In this document: positions 45,236 to 57,097 of the stretch, one piece after another
Position numbering within the stretch: position 1 is the stretch's first letter
Layout: each line of letters starts with the position of its first letter
The notes under the pieces: model-generated
The model's database searches: none
What the model was told of the DNA's origin: nothing
What the model saw: only the letters and a program-made list of their open reading frames with translations
Program-made: the position numbers and the translations under genes
NCBI GenBank assembly: GCA_963971225.1
Contig: OZ020268.1
Span: forward strand, 39,439,348-39,503,347
Direction of reading: 5' to 3'
DNA from: Melieria omissa
Taxonomy: Eukaryota; Arthropoda; Insecta; Diptera; Ulidiidae
DNA length: 64,000 bases

Positions 45236-45540
45236 AGGGACATAACCCAACCCGAGGAAATATGGAACTCCTCAAGGCTCACTGCGTTTCTTATAGGTCA
45301 TTGACCAATTGGAGAACACTTGACCCGATTGCAAATCAACAATCATTACCACAGTTGTGGCAAGGAAGATCAGAGCGAAACACTCACTTTCTGTGTACAT
45401 ACCCGAGTTTAGCCAACAGTAGGATACGCTCACTGGGAACTCTCTTCCCTGAAGACCTCACCTTCTTTAGGGACTTTAGCTTCTATGCTTCCCGGATCTC
45501 ACAAAGTAGAGAAGAAAGAAGAAGGGTATAATCTAGTCAT
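45236..45540 (+). pseudogene. LINE ORF2 C-terminal relic
   Basis: The plus strand encodes a decayed C-terminal cysteine/histidine motif of a LINE: CGKEDQSET in one frame and THFLCTYPSLANSRIRSLGT in another, followed by LFPEDLTFFRDF. This matches the shape of the C-terminal end of the RNase H-bearing LINEs elsewhere in the window (HLLCNCPSLQRGRLQTLGARFF). There is at least one frameshift. No tail or target duplication was recognised. Confidence 0.7.
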
Positions 45541-47270
45541 CTTCATTTTCAGAATCATCATTATGGTTTCGTGGAATCCTAAATGAAACATAGGGCATCA
45601 ACCCACCAACCTTTGGTTCCTGGTCACTACTTTAAGCTGGTTTTAACTCAACTGAAATTGGGTCGCCGCACGATCGATCCACTTTCTTCAAGTCTTGGGA
45701 GGCCTCCCGGGCAATGTACCTTTGCTTTGTGAGTTCCACTCCATAACCTTTTTCGCAATACAACTTAACACGAGTTGACCAGCGAATCGATCGACAAACC
45801 TTCTCCAGGTCTCGTAAGGCTTACTGGGCTGTCTAACTCTGTTAGCTAGTGGGTTCCACTCCATGATTTTTTTTTACAATATAGTTGTCCTCTTTGCGGA
45901 GATTGTAGCTGTCTGCTCCTTTGAATGCATCTATCCATCGGCTAAATTTTTGCTTTAGTGAGCAGTTTCTCTTTTGTGATTGTTTCCGATGGTTCCTGAA
46001 GATTGGCAAACTTCTGGTTTTAACCAATTTTTAAACTCTATAGAAGAGATTTTCCATCAATGCATTTAGTAAGGAAGTCACAGGATATTTTTTCATAGGA
46101 TAACTTTTTAACAAGTGATCCCCTCATCCTCTGACGTTCTTTTGACAAACATCGATCAATCAATTTTCGTTGATTAATTTCAAAAGATCCACTGGCACTT
46201 GCACGCTTTTCCCACAGCTTTTCGCAACTTGCCCAGCTTTCAGCTCGACCACATGTCGTTCGCTGATTCAAAGCAGTCAACAACAACGTCAGCTGTTGTT
46301 GGGTGCAAAAAAAAAGCTAATTGTGAGAAAACGGCCCTAGTTGTAGCGCACTAAATAACAACAAATAAATAGCAGAAAGCACAACAAACAACAACAACAA
46401 CCACAACCACAATGCAAGTAATAATGAATGTGAATGTCAATGCAAAAAAAAGCTCCAACGCTCGACGCCCGCAATGCATAACACAAACAACGAAGCTGTG
46501 GCGAGAACCAGCGCCACCGTCGGACGCCAAGCGCCGAGTGGAGCTGGCGACGCACAAGTGAGAAGATGGATGCTTGAGATTTATTAGCCGCGCGCTCGGC
46601 TGCTATGCGCGCTGGCTCGTTCTAAATGAAAGCACACAAGTGTTGCTAGCAAATTCAACCACAGCAACAACAACAACAACAACGAACACGAACGCGTGCA
46701 GCGACGCATCACGAACATATGCACCGCTTATGGTCGCCAACGGTCGTGCACGGCCACACGCCGCCGAGTGAGCGCACTTACGTAAGCATTGCAGCGTGCA
46801 CCGCCGGCAGCCGCCCACTTGCCCGTCCGTCCGTCCGCTGTCCAACGCTGCGGCAACTTTTGCGTAAACGCTCACACAAACGTCGAGCGCGTAGGGTGTA
46901 CGCGGCTGGCCGCTGATCGTGTTGGCATGCGAAAAGCTTTCGCTCGTCGCAGCTCGGCTCGGCTGCGTTGCGTTGTGATGTGTTGCGTCGCATCAGAACA
47001 ACGCTCGACCTTGACAGTGAAAAGCGTTTTGTATTTTTGTTGTTGCATTTTGTTTTTGTTTCGTTTTACATTTCATTTGAGTTTTGTTGTATGTTTTGTA
47101 TTTGTTCAGTTTTATTGTTTTTGGTTGTGTTGTTGTTGGCAAAGTGTTGCGCGTAGTTTCGCAATTCTCGAGTGAAATGCAAACTTTTATTGGCTTTCTT
47201 TGCAATTGCGTTTAGAAATTTTCTATTTCGAGCAAGAAAGAGTATGATGCATGTATGCTGTGTGTACAAG
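45541..47270. other. No gene recognised; (CAA)n tracts and GC-richer part at 46.5-47.0 kb
   Basis: 45540-46300 is mixed sequence with a loosely repeated segment (GGGTTCCACTCCATGATTTTTT near 45850, quoted here as GTTCCACTCCATGATTT, compared with GAGTTCCACTCCATAACC near 45731). This suggests a diverged 120-bp duplication. CAACAA runs lie near 46283, 46388 and 46662. The 46500-47000 part is GC-rich with overlapping low-complexity frames. Confidence 0.5.
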
Positions 47271-47274
47271 AAAG

Positions 47275-48740
47275 CGTTGCCAGATTATTGTGTATGGAAA
47301 GGATGAGTTTTGAAGCTTTAAATTGAGCTAGTAATAATCATAAACACTCGTTTAAAGAATTTTGAGTTTTTGGACAACTTGACCGAATTTTCGGAGTCAA
47401 CTCCGAATTTTCGGAGTGGCCTTAAACATGAAAGAAATTAAATAAAAAAGATGTAAGCGCAGTTCTTTCTGCATTTTAAGTATTTTTTTAAGCGTCAGAG
47501 ATCGCTCAACATAAAATATAATAAATCAAAAAGTTTTAAGTGAAGCTCTGTTTTAATTTTTACCTTTTGCATAGTTTTAGCGTGATTTGAAGTATAAAAC
47601 GGCTTTAATAATACACTTAAATAACTATTTGAAGTGTAGCCCTGTTTTGATTTTTTTTTTCTGAGTACTTTTCATAGTTTCAGAGTGATTTGAAATACAA
47701 AACGACTTTAATAAAGAAACTTAAAGTGCACCTCGTTCCTAATCGTTACTTTTTGGACTATTTTATGAAGTTTCAGATTGATCGTAAACAGGTTAAAACA
47801 AGAAACGTAGCGTGCAGTTCTGTTTCAAGTTTCAGATCGGTCGTACATATAAACAAATTTAATAAACAAGTTGTAATTCCAGATCTTCCTCAATTTTCGC
47901 TTTTCGGAGTATTTTCTAAGATCACAGGGAGATCTTATGTATGCAACACATTTTATAAGAGTAGTTCTTTCTTCAGTTCGACTTTTCGGAACATTTTCTA
48001 ATATTTCTGAGTGTTTCTGAACCCAAAGGAAAATCTTAAAAGAGTTTTAAGTATTTAGGAGAACTTTCGTTTCCACTTTTTGAAGTATTTTTCGAATTTT
48101 CAAAATGATTTTAGACATTAAACTTAGTACTAAAAAAACCATAAATGTATATATTTCTTAATTTTACAAAGGAAAATCTAAAAAAGAGTGTTAACTATTT
48201 AGGAGAAAGTGTTTCCACTTTTTTTAAGTATTTTTTGAATTTTCAAAATGATTTTAGACATTAAACTTATTACTAAAGAAACCATAAATGTATATCTTTC
48301 TTAATTTTCATTTTTCGGAGTAACTCTGAAGGTTTGGCGAAATTTTATAATAGTATAACAAGAAATTTTTAAAGTGTAATCAATTTTCGGAGTTGATTCT
48401 GAAGTTTGGTAGTGTTCATAAACATGATAGAAATTAATTTTCTCTTCGTTTTGGGATTATTTCTAAATTTTCGGAATGATAGTAGGTTTACAATTTTAAA
48501 ATTATTGTAAACTTAAGAAAATTTTTATAAAAACTCCTTTATCGTAGTAATTGCATAATTTTTGATTTTCGGAGTACATTCCGAAATTTCGGAGTGATGT
48601 CAAAAATCATGCAAATTGAATAAAAATGCTGAAACAATATTAATTTTTTCATTTTCTCTCGCTTAGAATGAAATTCTATATTATAAACATATTTGTGGTT
48701 AGTTTTTGAACATATCTTTTCAACCATCTGGCAATACTGT
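47275..48740. repeat. Degenerate TTTTCGGAGT-type repeats bounded by GTTGCCAGAT-like ends
   Basis: CGGAGT-containing boxes (TTTTCGGAGTATTTTCTAA and variants) recur through the block. The clearest pair is an approximately 140-bp unit: TTTTCAAAATGATTTTAGAC followed by ATTAAACTTA at about 48097 and again at about 48240. The block is bounded by GCGTTGCCAGATTATTG (47272) and by CATCTGGCAATACTG (48725), which resemble the hAT-type ends at 33188 and 33359. Whether the whole is one element is uncertain. Confidence 0.5.
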
Positions 48741-48749
48741 AATCAAGAA

Positions 48750-51660
48750 ATAGTAATTCGCTAAGCGCTTGACGTAAAATCGAAATTCTTGTTCAACCGT
48801 CAAGCCATCACACATCTTCAGAGCTGCGGCGTGTGGGGCGTGGCGGCATGTGCCACATGCAGCTGCAACTTTCAATGGCAAGGAAAGAAAACAAACAAAA
48901 AATGAAAATCGTACTTGGCAGCAAAAAACTTTCGCTACCGAATTTTTATCCCACTTAGGAATTCGGAGCATTCGCGCACTTTTTTTGCGCGCCGCCGGCC
49001 AGCACAGCGCCTCGAAAGCATACAGCGGCATACAGCAGCCAGCGTGCAATGTGATGAAGGTTAAGGCGACAGCGATCGCCGATCGGCGCAACTGAATGCC
49101 AAGTGTGACAAAAGGGGGCCCGATCGTTGAGGGAGCGGGCGCACACACACAGCGGCACGCACACAAAAAGCTGCGCGCATATATCGCGGAAAAGTCGAGC
49201 AACGAGAAAAGCACACCAGCGACTGGCTGACGGCCGATCGCGCCGATCGGTCGGGGTAGAACAGCGCTCAAGGGCACGCGGCTTACTTTCGCACAAACAT
49301 TTTGCACGATAGCGACACGCGTTGCATATCGCGCTGTCGTTTGTGCTGGGCTGTGGTGTGGCGCGATCGTTGGCGCGTTCGTGCTGCGTTGACTGCAGCA
49401 AACACTGGCGAACATTTGACGCCTGTAGCCGCTCGCACTCGAGTGCTGCGTGTGCGAGCGAGCAAGTGAGAACGGCTTGAATTGAAAGCTGCAGGTGGGC
49501 GGCCACGGCGGGTCAGCACGATCATGTGTGCCTCTGTTTGTTGCTGTGCACTCACATCCGCATTTAGGTGCGCGCGTAGTTGTGCGCAGCTGTAGGGAAA
49601 CGACTGTGTGTGCGTGTGTGTATGCGAACGCCGAGTGCTTAGTACAGAAATTTGCAATTGAAATGAGTGAGCGACAATCGGCGGCGACTGATTTTTACCC
49701 TAGCAGTGATCAGGTGTGATCAGATGTAGACTACTTGGATATGTTTGAGAATTTTTTGAAGATGTATAAGAATAGAAAGGGATGAGAACATAAAATGAAA
49801 GAGACTTTGGAAGGGATGAGTACAAAATAAATGTGGCTTCGGTGTGTACTAGAGATAGGTGATCGTGCTGGATCTTAAAAAGCTAAACTAAACTGGATTT
49901 AATGGTTACAAATGATATCAGAAACTAGGGATATTATATATCAATTTCAACTACTACGCAAGTAATTCAATCCCAGCTGATCGTCAGTGCGATCGTTGTA
50001 TCGATCCGCTTGTCCGATCGAGAGTTTAGCACACAAAAAGGCATACAAACCGTTGTCGTCAGTGGTGAGTGATCACATTTCGACACACACTCAACTTTGA
50101 GCCACTCAAATTTGACACCAGATCGCGTAAAGCTCAGCGCCTGCTGGGTGCAATTCCAACAAAACCCACAAAATTCTACTAAAGCTAACGCTTAACTGTT
50201 GTTGTTGTCGCTCATTCTGGCATTATTTGTGGCTTTTGGCTTTATGACACACTCGCCCTCACCCCCCGCCTCCGCCTCTGTCACCGATCACTGCCAGCCA
50301 GCTTTGCACGATCGTCGTAAGTTCGCTTTCAGCCGCCTCAGCGCAAAGCTGCCTCATTGCTGGCCGCTTCGAGTCGTACGTGCCGGTGCGTTTCGGGGGG
50401 TTGAGCACGTTGAGTGCAGCCACAACGCGCCCCATTGTCGTTTATAGCGCGCGTAGCGCACGTAGCGTGGCAGCGTAGAGTGCGCAGTGGCGTTTCTGCA
50501 CCCTTGATGCACTTGACGGAAATTTCGCGATTATTGTCGGCACTTGCACTCGATCTGCAACATCGCAGCGCTGCGATCGAACGGTCGTTGAACGTGGCGT
50601 ATACGTAACATTTAATTACGTCTTTTTCGGGCTTCTTCCTCAGCGCGTGTGTGTGCGCGCGCCTCTGCCTGAGTGTGTGCGCGTCTGTGTTTGTTTGGGG
50701 AAGCGGATTAACGTCGTTGACGGTCCTGCTGTGTTGTGACCTTAGAAAAAATTCGCGCACTCGCTGCCGTCGTGGCAAAGCAGTTTTCATTTTCGTCTGC
50801 CCGCAGCCACACGCGTCGTACACGCTAAGCTGGCCGCTTCACTTGCATCGGCCATCGTTCATCCATTGCCGCTGGACGCCATCTATATCGCCTTTCGTTG
50901 ATGTGTTGTTGTTGTTTCCGTGTTTATCGGCCGCTGATTGCTTCGCGTGTGTGCGCACAAATATGTTTGAAAAGTGATTTTCGCATTCGGCAACACAACG
51001 CAATAAAATACTAAACAACAGCAAAAACAATTGCAGCAATTTTGAAAATAACTAAAAATTGTTTATTGACGAGCGCGACGTGTTAAAATGCGAAATTCCT
51101 GTGCAGCGTTGGCGTTTTTTCGGTTTCGTGCGCTCTGTCCCATTTGACGCTGCTGTTGCCACTCGAATTTCCACGCCGTGTCGCACGCTCGACACTAACA
51201 ACGACGCCAACACCGAAATCGAACCGCTTCGAGGGATTGTGTCCAATTCAGTGCAACTCTGTGTGTGCGTTGCTTGGTTTTTGTGCTTCTCTGTGTGTTT
51301 GTGTGCGTGCGCGTGCACCCCGCCTCCTCCTCCTCCACTGCCGCAGTTGTGTGCGCTTTCGTTGCTGACGTCATCGCTGGCAGCGCAGCGCCCAGCTGCC
51401 GACATGCCAGTGCGCTCAACGCGCTATTCTCGCTACGCTTCTCAAAGTGAACGCACGAATTATTTGCATAAGTAAACTAATTAAGCCGCACCACACACCC
51501 AGCGCCCAATACAAATACATTTCGATTGCAACAACAACAACTAGCAGTACTGGAATTGTAAACGTCGTTGCAATTGTTGCGTCCAGTTTGGATTAACTTT
51601 TCGTCGTTGCCGCTGCCGCCTGCTGCAATTTGCAACAAGGGTGAGTGCATTTTCCTGTTT
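48750..51660 (+). promoter_or_regulatory. GC-richer block, candidate host promoter/5'UTR region ending in a splice donor
   Basis: This is the longest non-repetitive, GC-richer block in the window. It has many CGATCG/GATCG words (49070-49260, 49975-50030) and short GT/CA runs. From about 51060 to 51640 the plus strand resembles a long 5'UTR. It ends in ACAAGG|GTGAGT at 51641, a near-consensus insect splice donor, and is followed by AT-rich repeat-laden sequence as expected for an intron. Long open frames on both strands (up to about 230 codons at 48720-49415 minus) have no domain and overlap one another, so I do not call them genes. No TATA or initiator can be fixed by eye. It could equally be unannotated intergenic sequence. 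Confidence 0.25.
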
Positions 51661-51964
51661 TAGCCGCAACTGTAGCGAGCGTCGTCTACGTCTTTTGGTT
51701 GTTGTTGCTGATTGCAACATCCATTGTCACCCACTAAAATTAAAATCGTGCACTTGATTTACTAAAAACAATCACTGATTTCATGCAATCGCCATGTAGA
51801 GGCTGATTTTGGTCACCTTTTTTAGTGCAGCTGATTGATTGATGATCGACGATCGCTAATTTGAGTGCAATGAGAAATGTGCAGAGGCACAAAAGGAAGT
51901 CGAAAGTGGACATTTTTGTAAGACTTTTAGTTGAAAAAATTTGAATTTTGGGGCTTTTTATAGT

Positions 51965-53490
51965 CAATAATGATCAGCGCTGAGTAATTGAAACACTCGA
52001 AAATAAATTGTTGAATGATTGAAGTCATTCATGGCGATTTTCTAATGACTTTTGAATTGAAAATTTAAGTTGTGAGATTTTTCTATTCAATTACGATCAA
52101 TGCCGAAAAGCTCAGACATTCGAAGACAAATCTTTGAATGGTTGCAACCATTCATGGCCTTTTCTGAACACTTTTGAGTTGAAAGTTTGTGGGTTTTAAA
52201 GGCTTTTGAATTAAAAACTTGAATTGTGGGGCTTCTTCCAACGTCTAATGAGTGCCGATAATTCGAAGATGAGCCAAATCAATGAATGATTGAAGTCATT
52301 CATGGCGATTTCGAAGACTTTTGGATTTAAAACTTGAGTTGTGGGGCTTTTTTTAACGCTTTACCGAGGCATTGGAAAACGAGACAAATTGTTGAATGAT
52401 TGAAGTCATTCATCGTCGTTTTTTGGGTCTTTGAATTGAGAATTTGAATTATAGGCCTTTTTCTAGAAACTAATGACCAGTGCTGAGTAACAGAGACATT
52501 TAAAGACAAATCATTGAATGACTGACGTCATTCATGGCAGCTTTTTAAAGACTTTTTGATTTGAGTTTTGTGGCTTTTTTAACGTCGAATGATCAGCGCT
52601 AAATAACTGAGATATCCAAACACAAATCGTTAAATGATTGAAGTCATTCAGCGTAATTTTTTGAAGAGCTTGGAATTGAAAATTTGTATTGTGGGGTTTT
52701 TTAAACATCTAATGAGTGCTAGGAAACTGAGATTATCGCAATTGACACAAACCATAGAATGATTAAAGTCATTCCTGGCGCTTTTTGAAGACTTTTGAAT
52801 TGAAAAGTTGTATTGTGGGGCTTGCTTTAACGTTTAATGAGTGGCGGGTAACTGAAACATTCGAAAATGATACAAACCGTATAATGATTGAAGACATTCA
52901 TGGTGATTTTTGAAGACTTTTGAATGGAAAAGTTATCATTCAAGATTCTGAAATTAAGTTCAAACTTCTTGAGTATTTCGGATAGATTGTGATTTGTTTG
53001 ACAATTGCTTATTAAATGAGAGAGTAGTAACGGTTTTGAAATAAGCAAAAAAAATAAACCTAGTAACTTTAATCCTTTGGGTTTTTAGATTTTATATGGT
53101 AACTTGCAATTTTGAGTTGTCTGAGTTCTTCATTCTTTCAGAAATAAATTTTTATGGACTAAGAAATGCGCAGAGTCGCACAAAGAATTTTAAAAGTAGA
53201 TATTTTTTTGGGGCAAAAACTTTTATTTGGAAAAAATTAATATGGAACGTTTTCTAGAACGTTTCCGAGTAACTGAGCCATTTGAACACAAATCGTTGAA
53301 CCATTGAAGTCATTCAATGATTTTTTAAAATTTTTTATTTTAAAATTTTAATTTTGAATTCAATTTCATTGAATTTGTTGAACTGAATTTAAAATTTGAA
53401 GTTCAGGGTAATTGAGAAATTCAAGGATGAGACAAATTGTTGAAGGATTGAAGTCATTCATAGCGGTTTTTCAAAGACTTTCGAATCAAA
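51965..53490. repeat. Tandem array, about 120-bp unit, each with a hairpin motif
   Basis: Eight consecutive units have anchors (GATTGAAGTCATTCATGG and variants) at 52017, 52140, 52288, 52398, 52520, 52636, 52761 and 52886; two further copies lie at 53301 and 53447. Spacings are 110-148 bp in the main block. Other shared boxes are GACTTTTGAATTGAAAA, TTGTGGGGCTTTTT and TAATGA(T/G)CAG.GC. Each anchor is an inverted repeat TGAATGA...TCATTCA. Confidence 0.9.
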
Positions 53491-54835
53491 CTTGAGTTTT
53501 TAGAATTTTGTTTGACAAATTGTGAACTGTGTGGCAGTAACTTGTTGATGAAATAGCAGAGAAATAATTGTTTTGAAATAAAACAAAAAGTAACCAAACA
53601 AAAAAGTAAAAAATAATAATCAAACATTTTCTCTCTCAAATCGTTCAATGGTCCCTTGAGCGTCTAATAATCGCTTAAGAACAAAAATTACCATCACTAC
53701 GTCCTTTTGCAAAATGTTATTAAGTGTTTTGTGTGTGTTGTACTTGAAGAAAAATAATGTCCAATTAGTTTAGCTCATCTGCAAAAGGCGCTGACAAGGT
53801 AACAAATTGCACGCGGACCGCCTGGCACCGGTCGCAGAGCCAAGCAGTCTTCGGCGCTGAGCAAAGAACCAGAACCAAAGCAGTCAGTAGGCAGGCTGCG
53901 CGTCAGATAGTCGACCATGCCAGCGAAGGGACAGCAACAAAACAGACCAAGCCACAAACATATTGGAGCACACACACATAGATTCACATAGACTTAGCAA
54001 CAGTTATGGTCGCAGACATTATGTCAGACACTCGATGATTTCGTTTCGTATTTGAATTTTTTTTATTTTTTTGCAAATTCTCAAACAATGCTCAGCCTTT
54101 GATGTTTCACACACACATACACTCATATATAGATGTGTATATTTGTATATTTATTCGTCTCCCAACGATTTATACGGCACACTCGAGCTTATCGGATTAG
54201 AAATAAATTTCAGAAAGTTCGTTTACACTAAACTCTGTCGCTGCGTAGTTTTCTATGTGTGTGTGTGTGTTTGTGTGCTAATAAATTCGAGTGGTGTGAA
54301 CGTATCTATTGTTGTTGTTGTCAAAATTGCACTTTTTCCTACTTTTCTACACTTCACTTCAGTCGGCTGTGTTATCTGCAAAAAATTTTGCGTTATCTGT
54401 TGGAAAAAAGGAAAATAAAACAATAACAAAAAACAAGCGGCAAGAAATGAGCGTGTGAGAAGCAGCTTTCGTAGGGCCGCCGCACCCGTTGAAACGCATT
54501 TGTGTTGCATTTGATAAGGTCGCGCAAATGTTTTTATTGCCTACACACTAACATGTTTGTGTGTGTGTGTTCTATGTTGTGTCTGTCTCATTTGATAAAG
54601 TCATAAAATGTTCAATTGCAAGTGATTTCCATTGCAGGTGACTGAAAAATTATTGCAAGTCTAATAAACAAACGTTTTTTTTGCTTTTGGCATAAACTGT
54701 ATGCAATTTTTTATATGGAAGGCTTGAAAAATGGACTTTAATAATAAATTTCGAGAATTTGTGGGAGTTAGGAGACTTTTGATGGGAGTTAGAAAGTTTT
54801 ACTCGAATTAACTTTAATTTTAAATTATTCTATTT
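53491..54835. other. Noncoding stretch, no gene recognised
   Basis: The 53760-54000 part is GC-richer. A GT run lies near 54256-54276 and again near 54557-54570. GTTGTTGTTGTT is at about 54310. The remainder is AT-rich. Confidence 0.5.
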
Positions 54836-54839
54836 TCAA

Positions 54840-55715
54840 TATAGTTGATTTTTAATATAAATTTTTCAATTATCAATATTAATTAATCGATTTTCAATAT
54901 TACTTAATCCATTTTCAATATCATTTGATTGATTTTTTATATCAATTAATCGATTTTCAATATTAATTAATCCATTTTCAATATCACTTAATTGATTTTC
55001 AGTATAAATGAACCGATTTTCCATATCAATTAATCGATTTTCAATTTCAATTAATCGATTTTAGTATAAAATAAATTATTTTCAGTATCAATTAGTCGAT
55101 TTTCAATATCAATGAGTCGATTTTCAATATCAAAAATCGATTTTCAATGTCAATTAATCTCTTTTCAATATCAATTAGTCGATTTGCAATATGAATTTTC
55201 AATTTTTAACATCATTTATTCGATTTGCAACATTAATAAATAAATTTTCAATATCAATTAATCGGGTTTTAATGTCAGTTAATCCATCTTCAATATCATT
55301 TAACCGATTTTCAGTATCAATTAATCAATTTTCAATATTAACTAATCAATTTTCAATACCAATCAATCGGGTTTCAATGTCAGTTAATCTATTAACAATA
55401 TCTTTTAACCAATTTTTAATATCAATTATTGATTTTAAATATCCATTAAAAAAATACAATACCACTTAATCGATTTTCAATATCAATTAATCAGGTTTCA
55501 ATATCAATGAATAGATTTTTAATATCAATTAATTCAATTTCAATGGCAGTTGATTGACTTTTAGTATCAATAAATCTATTTTCAATATCAATTAGTCGAT
55601 TTTCAACATCAATTAGTAGATTTTCAATATCAATTTTGGATTTTCAACATCAATTATTCGATTTTCAATATCAATTAATCATCTTTTAATATCAATTAAT
55701 CGATTTTAAAAATTA
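54840..55715. repeat. 21-bp satellite (TCAATTAATCGATTTTCAATA)n
   Basis: About 40 copies of a 20-21-bp unit, consensus close to ATTTTCAATATCAATTAATC plus G, run without a break. Substitutions are frequent (CGATTTT to CCATTTT, AATTAATC to AATTAGTC). The palindrome AATCGATT lies at most unit junctions. Frames through it give Ser/Ile/Asn-rich repeats and are not genes. Confidence 0.95.
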
Positions 55716-56280
55716 TTTTATAGCTTAGATAAGCTTAGTGTTTGAAGCTCATTTTCTTCAAACATGACAAGTTCTCTCAAGCAGTCACCATCTCTTTGAC
55801 TAAGTTTGATCTTAAGTAAAGCGAGTCTTAGATTCTTTCAACTTTACTTCATTTAGTTTCAGGTGATTAAATTTTTCGCATTCTTAGAAATCTTTTAAAA
55901 CTACTAACAAACTGATATTCTTTCAACCAACATCATTTGGTTCCAAGTGATTCAATTCTTTGAATTCTGTAGAAAGTCAAGTGGCTCTGAAGGCCCTAGA
56001 AATCTTTTCAAAATACTCAAAGATTGTAAACAAACTAACTAACTCTTTATAAAGTTTTCGGGACCCTGTGGTGTTCTTGAAAACTTAATAGACGATACTT
56101 TGCCTAATCTGGTCTCACCAGGCCATCCAAAGCCAATAATTAAGGTTCAAGAAGAACCATGTAAGCATTGCATTCCTCATACATTGTGGGAATCCTGTAG
56201 AATTGCGAATGTTTTCTGAGAACTCCGAGTAAGGAGAGAGTGGACTGTTTTCTCACTTAGAAAGGAAAAATCTGCATCTT
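55716..56280. other. No recognised feature
   Basis: AT-rich sequence with two similar segments (AACTTTACTTCATTTAGTTTC and TTTCAACCAACATCATTTGG) that suggest a weak local duplication of about 85 bp. Nothing else can be assigned. Confidence 0.4.
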
Positions 56281-56284
56281 ATGC

Positions 56285-56495
56285 TTTACACAATCACAGA
56301 ACACAATGACAAAGGTGCGAGTCATTGATAACGCCACACACAAATCCTGCCTCGAGGACGTAGATACAACAGAACACTTTAGCTGCCACTGTCCAGCGTT
56401 GTCAAGAAGCGTTGTACAGATTTTGAACTCACACTACTTTGCTCGACCTCCTTAGGTTCCTTAAATAAGCTATGAACTTTGTGAATAGTGAGGGC
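56285..56495 (+). pseudogene. LINE ORF2 C-terminal relic
   Basis: The plus strand encodes CLEDVDTTEHFSCHCPALSRS, the C-terminal cysteine/histidine motif of an RNase H-bearing LINE, then VQILNSHYF and a decayed end (DLLRFLK in a shifted frame). It resembles HLLCNCPSLQ of the 26-kb copy and IISECLALI of the 31-kb copy in position and pattern. No upstream domain is preserved. It directly precedes the SINE 3' fragment. Confidence 0.7.
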
Positions 56496-56509
56496 CTCTA
56501 ATCCCTTTC

Positions 56510-56640
56510 ATGATTCTCGCCTATTACCTATCGTGATTCTGCTCTCCTATTTCCTTTCTTCTCTCATATCATTCACTCTGGACATAGTACAATATTCCAA
56601 ATGGACTGAGTCCTATAGAAGGCTTGCTGCCTACTCTTGC
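56510..56640 (+). mobile_element. SINE 3'-end fragment
   Basis: The segment ATAGTACAATATTCCAAATG, then GACTGAGTCCTATAGAAGG, CTTGCTGCCT (56585-56635) aligns with the 3' part of the SINE at 31359-31746 (ATAGTACAATGGTCTGAAAT, AGACTGAGTGCTATGGAAGG, CTTGTAGCCT). The tRNA-like head is absent. The tail continues directly into the CATCA satellite. Confidence 0.75.
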
Positions 56641-57097
56641 ATCACATCATATAACATCACATTAAATCACATCATATTACATAGGATTACAATCACATCA
56701 TATCAGGTCGGATCACATCACATCACAATCAATCACATCACATGACATCTTATCACATAACATCAGAAATCATTACACTGCATCACATCACACGACTTCA
56801 CATGACATCACATTATATCGCATCACATCAAATCATGTCACATCATATCACATCACATCACAATAACTTCACATCACATCAAATCACATCACATCACATT
56901 ACGTCACATCATATCACATCACATTACATCATATCACATCACATAACTTCACAGCACATCACATCACATCACACACATCACATCACATCACATCACATCA
57001 CATCACATCACATCACATCACATCACATCACATCACATCACATCACATCACATCACATCACAGCACATCACATCACATCACATCACATCACATCCTA
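56640..57097. repeat. (CATCA)n pentanucleotide satellite
   Basis: About 90 units run over 457 bp. They are irregular at the left (56640-56970: CATCATAT, CATCACAT, CATTACAT variants) and nearly perfect from 56978 to 57095. It starts exactly where the SINE tail starts. The homogeneous right end indicates recent expansion there. Confidence 0.97.

Noticed and set aside
45842..46286. Lys/Arg/Ser-rich minus-strand frames as a transposon protein
   Set aside because: No motif of any known transposase or retroelement was seen and no bounding repeats were found.
48720..49506. Long overlapping minus-strand open frames (231 and 183 codons) as genes
   Set aside because: They overlap in different frames within a GC-richer block, are rich in Cys/Arg/Ala/Ser, and show no domain, signal or repeat expected of a protein. 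High GC lowers stop-codon frequency and explains them.
51059..51475. 138-codon plus-strand frame as a coding exon
   Set aside because: It starts at TTG, not ATG, contains a proline run from a CCTCCTCCT repeat and shows no domain; it more likely belongs to an untranslated exon, if any.
52010..52900. Array of microRNA precursors
   Set aside because: The inverted repeats have arms of only 7-10 bp, too short for a microRNA hairpin.
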